From Candidatus Aenigmatarchaeota archaeon (GTDB lineage: Archaea; Aenigmatarchaeota; Aenigmatarchaeia; GW2011-AR5; WALA01): a stretch of 14,212 nucleotides of DNA. Location of the stretch: positions 1 through 14,212 of the forward strand of contig WALQ01000040.1 of NCBI GenBank assembly GCA_015522745.1, given 5' to 3'. Numbering within the stretch: the first letter of the stretch is position 1; every line of letters begins with the position of its first letter. The translations under genes were made by a program, and so were the position numbers. Of this stretch, positions 6,053 through 13,226 are shown in pieces. The notes below the pieces were generated by a model. It was not told the DNA's origin, did no database searches, and worked only from the letters and a program-made list of their open reading frames with translations.

Positions 6053-7243
6053 ATGACTGTTGAAATTGGACTTGTCGGAGCTCCGTCGTCTGGAAAAAGC
6101 ACGTTCTTCAAGGCCATAACGCTTAAGGACGTGAAGATAGCGTCTTACCCATTCACGACCATAGAGCCGAACGAGGGGACGGCATTTGTGACGGCGAAGT
6201 GCCCGCACGTTGAGCTCGGTGTTCAATGCAATCCGCGCAACGCGCCGTGCATCGATGGCACTCGGTTCATCCCGATAAAGGTTTGGGACGTCGCGGGACT
6301 CGTCAGTGGAGCGCACGAAGGCCGCGGTCGAGGGAATGCGTTTCTCGAGGACGTCATGAAATCGCGCGGTCTCATTCACATTCTAGACGTTTCCGGAAGG
6401 ACAAACAGCGACGGGGAGACAACGGAGGGATTCGACCCTTCTGAGACCGTGAAAATGCTCGAGAACGAGCTGGACTATTGGATGCTCGAAATTCTGAACA
6501 GGGAACTGCGGTCGTTGAAGAACATACGCGTTGATTATGACACAATAATCGTGGCTATGGAGAAAAGATTTTCAGGACTCGGAATAAAAAAGATCGACAT
6601 TGAGAAAGCCATCTCCCAATCGTCGCTTGACGTGAGCATACCCGTCTCAATGTGGCAGGACTATGACATACTCGATTTCATATCGCATCTGAGGAGGATA
6701 TCGAAGCCGATGGTCATAGCGGCAAACAAGATAGACGTTCCGGGCGCCGAGGAGAACCTACGACGGTTGAAGGAAAAGTTCGACTATGAAATCATACCGT
6801 GCTCCGCGGAAATTGAGCTCGCACTCCGAGAAGCGTCAGAGCGCGGTCTGATAAAGTACATACCGGGCGCGTCAACGTTTGAAGTGGTTGGGGAGCTCAA
6901 CGAGAAGCAAAAGAGCGCGATGAAGTTCATAGAGGAATTTCTCGATAAGTGGAAAAGTACCGGAGTGCAAAATGTTCTCAACACTCTCGTCTTTGGAAAA
7001 TTGAAGATGAAAGTCGTCTACCCTGTCGAAGACGAAGTCCATTTCAGCGACAAGAAAGGCAACGTACTTCCAGACGCATTCCTCCTCGACGAAAACGGCA
7101 CTGCGCTCGACCTCGCATACACGATACACGAGGACATAGGTAAGAAGTTCATAGCCGCCATAGACGCACGGACGAAGCGCCGCGTCTCCGCTGACTACGT
7201 CCTGAAAAACGGGGACATAATTTCGATAAAGACGAGAAAATAG
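6053..7243 (+). CDS. OLA1/YchF-family GTPase with C-terminal TGS domain
   Basis: The 396-aa product belongs to the OBG-related YchF/OLA1 group in its archaeal form. Visible motifs are G1 GAPSSGKST (9-17), the switch region SYPFTTIEPNEG (36-47), G3 DVAGL followed by the GAHEGRGRGN segment, G4 NKID in MVIAANKID, and G5 CSAE. The last 80 residues or so are a TGS domain (VYPVEDEVHFSDKKG, then YTIHEDIG and a final DIISIKT). Having NKxD rather than the NxxE of bacterial and eukaryotic YchF/OLA1 predicts GTP rather than ATP specificity. The insert between G3 and G4 (KMLENELDYWMLEIL) is characteristic of the archaeal proteins. These enzymes associate with ribosomes, with no precise role settled. The gene stands alone with its own promoter and is convergent with nrdR, leaving 19 bp between stops. 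Confidence 0.93.
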   Translation: MTVEIGLVGAPSSGKSTFFKAITLKDVKIASYPFTTIEPNEGTAFVTAKCPHVELGVQCNPRNAPCIDGTRFIPIKVWDVAGLVSGAHEGRGRGNAFLEDVMKSRGLIHILDVSGRTNSDGETTEGFDPSETVKMLENELDYWMLEILNRELRSLKNIRVDYDTIIVAMEKRFSGLGIKKIDIEKAISQSSLDVSIPVSMWQDYDILDFISHLRRISKPMVIAANKIDVPGAEENLRRLKEKFDYEIIPCSAEIELALREASERGLIKYIPGASTFEVVGELNEKQKSAMKFIEEFLDKWKSTGVQNVLNTLVFGKLKMKVVYPVEDEVHFSDKKGNVLPDAFLLDENGTALDLAYTIHEDIGKKFIAAIDARTKRRVSADYVLKNGDIISIKTRK

Positions 7244-7262
7244 TCGGGAAAGAGACCAAAAT

Positions 7263-7712
7263 TCACTTCTTCCCACTGAGTTTCGAGAGCTCATTCCTGA
7301 AGTCATCGATGTCAGCAAACTCCTTGTACACGGACGCGAATCTTATGTACGCTATCTTGTCGAGCTTCTTGAGCTTCTTCATGACTATGTTTCCAATCTC
7401 CCTGCTGGAAACTTCCTGACCACGAGCTCGCAGTGTCATCTCGACGTCGTTGACAAGCTTCTCGATGTCTTCCATTGGTATCGGGCGCTTCTCGCACGCC
7501 TTTTGAACACCGTTGAAGAGTTTCTGTCTGTCGAACGCCTCGCGGCGACCGTCCTTCTTTATGACAATAACGTTTGTCTCTATGCGTTCATACGTCGTGA
7601 ACCTGCGCTTGCACTTCGGGCACTCGCGCCTCCGCCTCACAGAGAGACCGTCCGACGACTCGCGGGAGTCTATGACGTTCGTTTCAGGATATCCGCAGTA
7701 TGGGCATTTCAC
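7263..7712 (-). CDS. nrdR: NrdR ribonucleotide reductase repressor
   Basis: The 149-aa product matches NrdR in length and layout. A zinc ribbon comes first (CPYC at 3-6, ECPKCKRRF with C31 and C34), separated by the usual DSRESSDGLSVRRRRE linker and followed by FTTYERIE. An ATP-cone domain occupies about residues 49-139 (VIKKDGRREAFDRQKL ... ASVYKEFADIDDF). NrdR senses ATP/dATP and represses ribonucleotide reductase operons in bacteria; it is less widespread in archaea. The start is GTG at 7712, with GGGTGA (7724-7719) 6 nt upstream. No ribonucleotide reductase gene lies in this window, so its targets are elsewhere. It diverges from argS across an 80-bp AT-rich region with repeated TTATATAA. 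Confidence 0.95.
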   Translation of the reverse strand: MKCPYCGYPETNVIDSRESSDGLSVRRRRECPKCKRRFTTYERIETNVIVIKKDGRREAFDRQKLFNGVQKACEKRPIPMEDIEKLVNDVEMTLRARGQEVSSREIGNIVMKKLKKLDKIAYIRFASVYKEFADIDDFRNELSKLSGKK

Positions 7713-7740
7713 GAAAATTCACCCTATAGATTATCGCTGC

Positions 7741-7767
7741 AAATTATATAAATGATTATATAAATTT
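7741..7767. promoter_or_regulatory. Divergent nrdR/argS promoter with repeated TTATATAA boxes
   Basis: ATTATATAAAT occurs twice, at 7743-7753 and 7755-7765, with a 1-bp spacer and a 12-bp period, and each copy contains the palindrome TTATATAA. The whole of 7741-7767 is also a near-perfect dyad (AAATTATATAA, ATGA, TTATATAAATTT). Both copies lie at workable TATA distances from argS (7793) and from nrdR (7712), so the two promoters cross. It does not match the bacterial NrdR-box consensus, so NrdR autoregulation is only a possibility. Confidence 0.6.
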
Positions 7768-7792
7768 CGATTCAAATCATATTAGTGATTCC

Positions 7793-9391
7793 ATGCCGTT
7801 CATGATATTCAAAGAACAATGTGAAGACGCACTCAAGGACGCAGGCGTGCGCCCGAACGTTTTCGAGCCACCAAAAGGTATAGCCGACCTCTGCACATTC
7901 TCAAAGAACGCGGATTCCGTGTTCGAGAGTGTAAAAAGCGCATCCAAAAAGTACCCGCTCATAAAGGACGTGACTTTGGCGGGTCATTACATAAACTTCC
8001 ACATGGACGAGGAAAAAGCGTTCAACCTTCTCGATAAAAAGTTGAGCGAAAGCGGAACCGTGGTGATCGATTTCTCATCACCGAACATAGCGAAGCCCAT
8101 GAACATAGGGCACTTGCGCTCGACAATAATCGGTGACTCGCTACGCCACATATACTCTTACGCGGGATGGAAAGTTGTGGCGGACAACCATGTGGGCGAC
8201 TGGGGAACGCAGTTCGGAAAGCTCCTTTACGCCTACATCCACTGGTCAAGCAAGGAAAAACTCGATGAAGACCCAATTGGCGAACTCACGCGAATTTACA
8301 TAAAGTTCCACAAGGAAGCTGAAAAGCGCCCGGAGCTCATTGAAGAGGCACGGGAATATTTCAAGCGCCTCGAGAACGGGGATGAAAAGTTGAAAGCGCT
8401 TTGGAAGCTCTTCGTCGACATAAGCATGAAGGAGTTTGGAAAGACCTACGACCTTCTCAACGTCAAGTTTGACTACGCGCTCGGCGAGAGTTTTTACGTT
8501 GACAAGGCGAAAGAACTTGTTGAGGAGTTGCTCGCGCGCGGAATAGCGAAGACAAACGACGACGGCTCGGTCTACATAGATTTGAAACCGTTCGGACTCA
8601 CGGATCTTATCATACTCAAATCCGACGGTTCGACGCTTTATCAGACGAGGGAACTCGCCGCAATAAAATACAGGGAAGAAACATTCCGCCCCGACAGGAT
8701 TTTGTACGTCGTTGGGCAGGAGCAGTCGCTCTATTTCAAGCAGGTCTTTTCCGCGGCAAAGCTCATGGGTTTCGACTCTTCAAAGTACGAGCACGTCGGC
8801 TTCGGCCTCGTCGTGACGAAGGACGGAAAGCTCTCAACGCGTAAGGGGAAAATCATACTTCTCAAAGACGTCATAGACAAGGCGTTCTCGCTTGCCATGA
8901 AAATACTCGAGGACCGCGACATAGAAAACAAGGAGGACGTGGCGAGAAAGGTCGCCGTCGGGGCGATAAAATTCAACGATTTGAAGCAAAACCGCACGAA
9001 AGACGTCGAGTTCGACTGGGACAGGATAATGAGCTTCGAGGGCGACAGCGGTCCGTACGTCCAGTACACGAACGTGAGAATAAAGTCCATACTGAGGAAA
9101 ATCGGCTCGAATAGCGGAGTGTTTCATCCTAAGAGCAGCACGGAAAAGAAAATCGTCAAGGAGCTCTCCAAATTCAACTACACAGTCAAAAAGGCGCTTA
9201 ACGAGAACAAACCGAATTACATAGCATCGTACCTTCTCGAGCTTTGCACCCTTTTCAACACATTCTACCACGAAACGAGAATAATCGGCTCGGGGAATGA
9301 AGGCGGATACATTACGTTTCTCAATGAGATATCGAAAAAAATCGAAAGCGGACTGTACCTACTCGGTATAGAGCCTTTGGAGAGAATGTGA
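7793..9391 (+). CDS. argS: Arginyl-tRNA synthetase (class I)
   Basis: The 532-aa enzyme charges tRNA-Arg. The short N-terminal Add1-type region precedes the catalytic core. The HIGH-type motif is in NIAKPMNIGHLRST (98-111), where NIGH replaces the usual HVGH. Next comes DNHVGDWGTQFG (130-141), typical of ArgRS. The KMSKS equivalent is KLSTRKG (345-351). The C-terminal helical anticodon-binding domain follows (GPYVQYTNVRIKSILRKI, then FNTFYHETRI). In LYVVGQEQSLYFKQVF a Tyr stands where His is common. Start choice: ATG 7793 has a weak GTGA 4 nt upstream, and ATG 7802 is also possible. The last 33 bp overlap the convergent methyltransferase gene. Confidence 0.97.
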   Translation: MPFMIFKEQCEDALKDAGVRPNVFEPPKGIADLCTFSKNADSVFESVKSASKKYPLIKDVTLAGHYINFHMDEEKAFNLLDKKLSESGTVVIDFSSPNIAKPMNIGHLRSTIIGDSLRHIYSYAGWKVVADNHVGDWGTQFGKLLYAYIHWSSKEKLDEDPIGELTRIYIKFHKEAEKRPELIEEAREYFKRLENGDEKLKALWKLFVDISMKEFGKTYDLLNVKFDYALGESFYVDKAKELVEELLARGIAKTNDDGSVYIDLKPFGLTDLIILKSDGSTLYQTRELAAIKYREETFRPDRILYVVGQEQSLYFKQVFSAAKLMGFDSSKYEHVGFGLVVTKDGKLSTRKGKIILLKDVIDKAFSLAMKILEDRDIENKEDVARKVAVGAIKFNDLKQNRTKDVEFDWDRIMSFEGDSGPYVQYTNVRIKSILRKIGSNSGVFHPKSSTEKKIVKELSKFNYTVKKALNENKPNYIASYLLELCTLFNTFYHETRIIGSGNEGGYITFLNEISKKIESGLYLLGIEPLERM

Positions 9392-9823
9392 GAAAACTTT
9401 GACAATCTCTTCCTCGCGGCCGTTAATATGCCGGCAATCAACAATTCGCATCTTCACCTTTTTGAATTCGTCTTCGAATTTCTTTGGAAGCGCCGCTATG
9501 AACACGCCACCGTCTTTGAGGACGCACTTTACGTCGGACGGATCAAACTTGTGTAAGGAGTCGATCGCAAGAACAACGTCAAACGCCTTTTTGAAAGGAA
9601 GATTTAAGCCGTCGCACATAACGTCCGCCGGCCTTTCAATGTCTGTTGAAACTATCTTAAATTTCGCCGACCTTTCCCGCGCGAAGTCCTCGAAAAACAT
9701 TTTTCCGCATCCTATGTCGAGCACGCGACCGTTGCGGGCATACGAACGGACCATTGGAAGAATGAGCTCATATTTTTCGTACTGTATCTCGCGCCACGAC
9801 TCGTAAATTTTATCGAAGAACAT
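9359..9823 (-). CDS. Class I SAM-dependent methyltransferase
   Basis: This small (154 aa) Rossmann-fold methyltransferase has motif I VLDIGCGK (about 34-41), the acidic residue after strand 2 in VSTDIE, a NLPF segment where DGLNLPF is typical, and FDVVLAIDSLH for strand 4. The next stretch, LKDGGVFIAALP, is the usual post-motif strand. Substrate cannot be told from sequence. The frame opens at TTG 9826, but the ATG at 9823 is better placed after AGGTAGG. The gene starts inside the end of the aSelBL gene (14-bp overlap), so it is the last gene of that operon, which hints at a tRNA, ribosome or translation-factor substrate. Its final codons are antisense to the argS 3' end. Confidence 0.85.
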   Translation of the reverse strand: MFFDKIYESWREIQYEKYELILPMVRSYARNGRVLDIGCGKMFFEDFARERSAKFKIVSTDIERPADVMCDGLNLPFKKAFDVVLAIDSLHKFDPSDVKCVLKDGGVFIAALPKKFEDEFKKVKMRIVDCRHINGREEEIVKVFSHSLQRLYTE

Positions 9824-10691
9824 CAAACCTACCTATCAGATGAGGGAATGAATTTTGGCTTATGAGTATTATCGGATTTCCGAACGTTTCAAGCACAACG
9901 GGCCGCATGAGATTCAGAGCTCCGTCAAACGTCGCCGTGACGTACTGGAGGCCGATGACGGCCTGGAATTGTTTCGGAATTTCCGACTTGTAGAATTTGT
10001 TCTTGACTATGCGCCCGTTTATTTTGTCAGAGACGGAGAGCTCATTGTCCGAAAGAACGTTCCCGCGACCGAGCTCAGCAGCCGTCTTTAGCGCGAACCC
10101 TATGCGAGTTCCGGCACACGCCTCATCCACGTTCTTGCTCATGACCTGTATGCTCTTCACGACACACTCCTTTTTCGAAGGATAGACAACGAGCTTGTCA
10201 AATTTCTTGACGCAGCCGGATTTCATGAAACCCAGGACGACGTCCCCAACGCCCTTGACTTTGAAGTACTGGTCAACGAGAACGAGTTTTCCATCGTTTT
10301 TGCCCGTTCCATCGGTGTAGCCGTCAACGAGCTCATCAAGCGTCGGGTTCACGAGAATTGGGAATTTCTCGAATTTCGTTCCCGCAAGAACGCGCTTCAC
10401 CTCGTCAGCCATGTAATCTTCGTAAACAACTATCTTCCCATCAAGCGGGAATTCATTAGCGATGAGTATCATCTCGCCGAGCTCCTTGTTCACGCTCTCA
10501 ACGGATATTATCACGTGGTCCGCCATGTTCAGCGCAAACGGAACCGTCTGTATCTTCTCGTAGTTCGGAACGATGGCCGTGATTATCCCGCGCTCGGTCT
10601 GCCTGTGGTATATAGCCAGGTCTGTCACGCTTGACTTTTTGAAGAATTCAATTATCTTTCCGCTTCCGAGAATGCACAAGTTTGTGTCCAT
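9810..10691 (-). CDS. SelB-like elongation factor homologue with degenerate G domain (aSelBL)
   Basis: The C-terminal two-thirds match EF-Tu/SelB domains II and III: VDQYFKVKGVGDVVLG (about 139-154), then VYPSKKECVVKSIQV and GTRIGFALKTAAELGRGNVL (about 194-213). The N-terminal domain follows the G-domain order (ILGSGK at the P-loop position, MADHVIISVESVNKELGE where the G3-following segment lies), but it lacks a proper GxxxxGK[ST], DxxG and NKxD, so GTP binding is doubtful. This fits the archaeal SelB-like family (aSelBL) described in the literature as having variable or degenerate G motifs; its function is unknown. ATG 10691 gives 293 aa and an N-terminus like other family members; GTG 10697 is an alternative that overlaps the upstream stop as GTGA. 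It sits in an operon with two small unknown genes and a methyltransferase. Confidence 0.85.
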   Translation of the reverse strand: MDTNLCILGSGKIIEFFKKSSVTDLAIYHRQTERGIITAIVPNYEKIQTVPFALNMADHVIISVESVNKELGEMILIANEFPLDGKIVVYEDYMADEVKRVLAGTKFEKFPILVNPTLDELVDGYTDGTGKNDGKLVLVDQYFKVKGVGDVVLGFMKSGCVKKFDKLVVYPSKKECVVKSIQVMSKNVDEACAGTRIGFALKTAAELGRGNVLSDNELSVSDKINGRIVKNKFYKSEIPKQFQAVIGLQYVTATFDGALNLMRPVVLETFGNPIILISQNSFPHLIGRFDVLR

Positions 10692-10693
10692 AT

Positions 10694-11089
10694 TCACCGA
10701 CCCAATCTCTTGAACAAAACAACGTCCTTTTCGCCTTCGCCAACGACGATTTTCTTCGCATGAAGACCGTGGAATAAAGTTATCGTGATTTTGTCCGTCA
10801 CGGTTATGATTATGCTCGATGGGTTGAAATCGATTTTCTCCATAGCGCTCTTGAAATGATCGTAAATCCGGTCATCGAACAACTTCTCGTTCGCAACACT
10901 TTCCGACAATTGCGTATCGTCTCGGACTGAGTCGGAAACGACGACGAACCGATTTCCCTTTTTCATTCCGGCACTCCAATTGGACTTGAGCTCATCAATG
11001 TTCTTTCCAAAAGTAAAAAAAGAAGAGACGACGAACCCGTCTTTCTTGAGCTCATCGACTTTTTTCCTGAGCTCGTCCATTCTGCTCAT
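10694..11089 (-). CDS. Conserved hypothetical protein in the aSelBL operon
   Basis: The 131-aa product is soluble with a likely alpha/beta fold. An N-terminal amphipathic helix with a repeated DEL[RK]KK pattern (MDELRKKVDELKKDG) leads into a strand-rich part (FVVSSFFTFG, NRFVVVSDSV), and two further strands (SSIIITVTDKITITLFHG, KKIVVGEGEKDVVLFKRLG) close the chain. No family is recognised and no catalytic motif stands out. ATG 11089 lies 1 nt after the upstream stop and has GGTG 4 nt before it. The 3' end abuts the aSelBL start, so the two proteins are probably made together and may interact. Confidence 0.75.
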   Translation of the reverse strand: MSRMDELRKKVDELKKDGFVVSSFFTFGKNIDELKSNWSAGMKKGNRFVVVSDSVRDDTQLSESVANEKLFDDRIYDHFKSAMEKIDFNPSSIIITVTDKITITLFHGLHAKKIVVGEGEKDVVLFKRLGR

Positions 11090-11090
11090 T

Positions 11091-11318
11091 CTACACCTCT
11101 AAGAGAGCTTCAGAAACGAACTTCCTCACATTTTCGTCCAAAGGAATCGTGAATGACTTGAGATACCTCTTCTCGCCGTTGTCCGTGACGAATCCCCTGG
11201 ATATGGAGAGGAATTCATTCTCACCCTTGTCGGATATTGCCTTTCTTCTTGCGACTTCCAAAAAGTTGTTCTTTCCTATGTTCACTTCTTTTGCCGTTAT
11301 GGTCTCGAATTTCACCAT
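11091..11318 (-). CDS. Small conserved archaeal protein, possibly PC4-like
   Basis: A TTG at 11324 opens the frame, but GGAGGT (11331-11326) lies only 2 nt before it and about 8 nt before ATG 11318, so 11318 is the start (75 aa). The product has a basic strand-rich core: IGKNNFLEVARRKAI, then ENEFLSISRGFVTDNGEKR and YLKSFTIP, followed by a C-terminal helix DENVRKFVSEALLEV. This order of strands, an R-G-[FY]-x-T-x-[DE]-G hairpin, a KSFTIP strand and a final helix recalls PC4-type single-strand nucleic-acid-binding proteins; that is a fold-level guess, not an assignment. It is the first gene of the operon running down to 9359, with its own TATA box at about 11353-11362. Confidence 0.75.
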   Translation of the reverse strand: MVKFETITAKEVNIGKNNFLEVARRKAISDKGENEFLSISRGFVTDNGEKRYLKSFTIPLDENVRKFVSEALLEV

Positions 11319-11326
11319 TTTCAAAA

Positions 11327-11362
11327 CCTCCTTTAATTCTAATTGAAAACAACGTTTAAATT
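11327..11362 (-). promoter_or_regulatory. Promoter and Shine-Dalgarno for the aSelBL operon
   Basis: On the minus strand AATTTAAACG (11362-11353) is a TATA-like box just beyond the helicase stop codon at 11367. A start site about 25 bp on gives a leader of about 14 nt with GGAGG at 11331-11327, the strongest Shine-Dalgarno in the window. The operon is thus transcribed independently of the helicase gene. Confidence 0.55.
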
Positions 11363-11366
11363 GCTT

Positions 11367-13178
11367 TCATCTCGAGAAAAATTCCTGTATGTACTTGCAG
11401 GGTTCTTTCGTGACCTTTATGTTGAAATCCGCCGGGAAAAGCTTCCTGTAGTTCGACCAAAGGTAGCGCTCGTCCAGGTACACGATGACCCCACGGTCCG
11501 TTTCGGAGCGTATGCACCTCCCGGCCGCCTGCAACGATTTCCTGACCGCCGGGTATATGTACGCGTAGTCCCAGCCACGATGGAACTTCTTGTCGTAGTA
11601 GTCTATCATCACTTTTGTCTCAATCGTCGGCTGGCGCAACGAGAGCCCGACTATTATAACGCCGTTTATGGCGTTTCCCGGAAAGTCAACGCCTTCGCTG
11701 AATGACCCGCCGAGTACACCGAAGAGCACAGACCCGTTCAAAGAGTTTGCCACGAATCTTTTGTACGTCAGCGACTTTTCCTCCTTTGTCATGTTCCGAT
11801 TCTCCTCGATTATCGTCTTCTCGATGTGGCCGCGGCAGAATTTCATCACATTGTCCTTTATGTCGTAGCTAGGAAAGAAAACGGCGAGGTTTCCCGGAAT
11901 TGCGTTCGATATCTCTATGATGTGGCGCGCCATTATCCTCCACATGTCATCGCCGCGCTTCGAGTACTTCGTCGTCGTTCCGGGAACTATTATGTCAAGT
12001 CTGTTTTTCTTTGGAAACGGGGACACGTACTCTTTCTTGAGCATCCGCTCCTTGCTCAGACCGAGAATGTCAACGTACATATCAAGCGGTTTCATCGTGC
12101 CCGACATAAGCACGCTGGAGTGGGCGCTGTCAAAAATCTCCTTTGAGATTTTCGACGGATCGAGGCAATTGTAGAAAAGATAGGCATTTCCGTTTCTGTC
12201 CCGCTTGTACACGCGCGAGAATCCATCGTCATCGCTGTCCCACGACTCCAAGAACTTCACGACTGATGATATGTACGACCGCTTCTTCTCCTCGAGGACT
12301 TCGTCGGCAGCGGCGTTCATCTCCGCCATTATGTCCGTTATTCCGCTCAGAAGGTTGAAGAAGTCCGACTTCTCGACTATTCTGTCGCTATCACCTATGT
12401 TTAGGAGTGCCCGCTTGATTTCCTTCAAGTGGCGCGCAATCGAACTGAATCCGAATCGTTCCGCCTCTTTTATGGCGCGCGCCACGGACTTCGTCGATAT
12501 GGACGCCGACATCAGGTTCATTATACGATCGCCAAGGTTGTGGGCCTCGTCCACAATTATTATGGCATCATCGAATTTCTTGCCCGTTCTCAGGAGAAGG
12601 TTTGAGTACGGCGAGAAGACGTGGTAGTAATCGGCAATTATGACTGAGCTCTGCTTCGAAAGATTTATGAGGAGCTCATACGGGCAGAACTTGTCCGCCA
12701 TTAGCCTGATTTCGTCCGCATGGACAGGTGAGTTCAAGGCGAGCTCCCTGAGCATCGCCTGAGCGCGCTCCGTCAGCTTTCCGCCCTTCCACGTGTTGTT
12801 GTAAAACGGGCACTTCTCCTCCTTGCGCATGTACTTGCAGTACTCGTTGAATTCGTTCGTTGAGAGGAAATCGACGCCCTCTATGGGGCACAGCCATTTT
12901 TTGCCTATTATGTCAACCGCCGTGAATCTCGCCTTCCTCTTCATAAGGCGCAGCGTTTCGACGGCTATCATGTGCTGCGAGTGACGCGGCGTGAGGAAGA
13001 ACACGGTCTTGTTGTTTTCTATCGCGTATTCCACCGCGGGTGCAAGCGTCGCCACCGTCTTTCCGATTCCCGTCGGCGCATTGGCAACTATGTTGAGCTT
13101 GTTCTCAATGGCGTATTTGACGTCGTCCATGAATTCCTTCTGTCCCGGGCGGACGCGCGAGAATGGGAAAAGTTTCAT
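11367..13178 (-). CDS. xpd: XPD/Rad3-family 5'-3' DNA helicase with iron-sulfur cluster
   Basis: Length from ATG 13178 is 603 aa. Motifs in order are Q-motif RPGQKEF (10-16), Walker A APTGIGKT (34-41), four candidate cluster Cys at 97, 114, 123 and 165 (WLCP, YCKY, KCPF, FCPY), Walker B DEAH (210-213), GSFSEGVDFPG (motif V) and QAAGRCIRSETDRG (motif VI). In archaea XPD-type helicases unwind DNA 5' to 3' and are linked to repair. DinG-like helicases share some motifs, but the four-Cys insert and the GRxxR context favour XPD. A GTG at 13214 would add 12 residues; ATG 13178 is preferred because a TTAAAAA box lies about 26 bp before it, giving a leaderless start, and the homologous sequence starts there. 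It diverges from the phosphoesterase gene at 13227. Confidence 0.93.
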   Translation of the reverse strand: MKLFPFSRVRPGQKEFMDDVKYAIENKLNIVANAPTGIGKTVATLAPAVEYAIENNKTVFFLTPRHSQHMIAVETLRLMKRKARFTAVDIIGKKWLCPIEGVDFLSTNEFNEYCKYMRKEEKCPFYNNTWKGGKLTERAQAMLRELALNSPVHADEIRLMADKFCPYELLINLSKQSSVIIADYYHVFSPYSNLLLRTGKKFDDAIIIVDEAHNLGDRIMNLMSASISTKSVARAIKEAERFGFSSIARHLKEIKRALLNIGDSDRIVEKSDFFNLLSGITDIMAEMNAAADEVLEEKKRSYISSVVKFLESWDSDDDGFSRVYKRDRNGNAYLFYNCLDPSKISKEIFDSAHSSVLMSGTMKPLDMYVDILGLSKERMLKKEYVSPFPKKNRLDIIVPGTTTKYSKRGDDMWRIMARHIIEISNAIPGNLAVFFPSYDIKDNVMKFCRGHIEKTIIEENRNMTKEEKSLTYKRFVANSLNGSVLFGVLGGSFSEGVDFPGNAINGVIIVGLSLRQPTIETKVMIDYYDKKFHRGWDYAYIYPAVRKSLQAAGRCIRSETDRGVIVYLDERYLWSNYRKLFPADFNIKVTKEPCKYIQEFFSR

Positions 13179-13197
13179 AACGTTTGTTTGTTCGCAT

Positions 13198-13208
13198 GTT
13201 TTTAAGTT
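13198..13208. promoter_or_regulatory. Shared AT box between divergent xpd and phosphoesterase genes
   Basis: Only 48 bp separate the ATGs at 13178 and 13227. The box gtttttaagtt (13198-13208) lies about 26 bp upstream of each, and neither start has a clear Shine-Dalgarno. One near-symmetric TATA-like element may thus drive two leaderless genes in opposite directions. Confidence 0.5.
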
Positions 13209-13226
13209 TTTCACATAAACGAATGT

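Noticed and set aside
7713..7792. Bacterial-type NrdR box
   Set aside because: The AT-rich repeats lack the ACAC...GTGT flanks of the known consensus.
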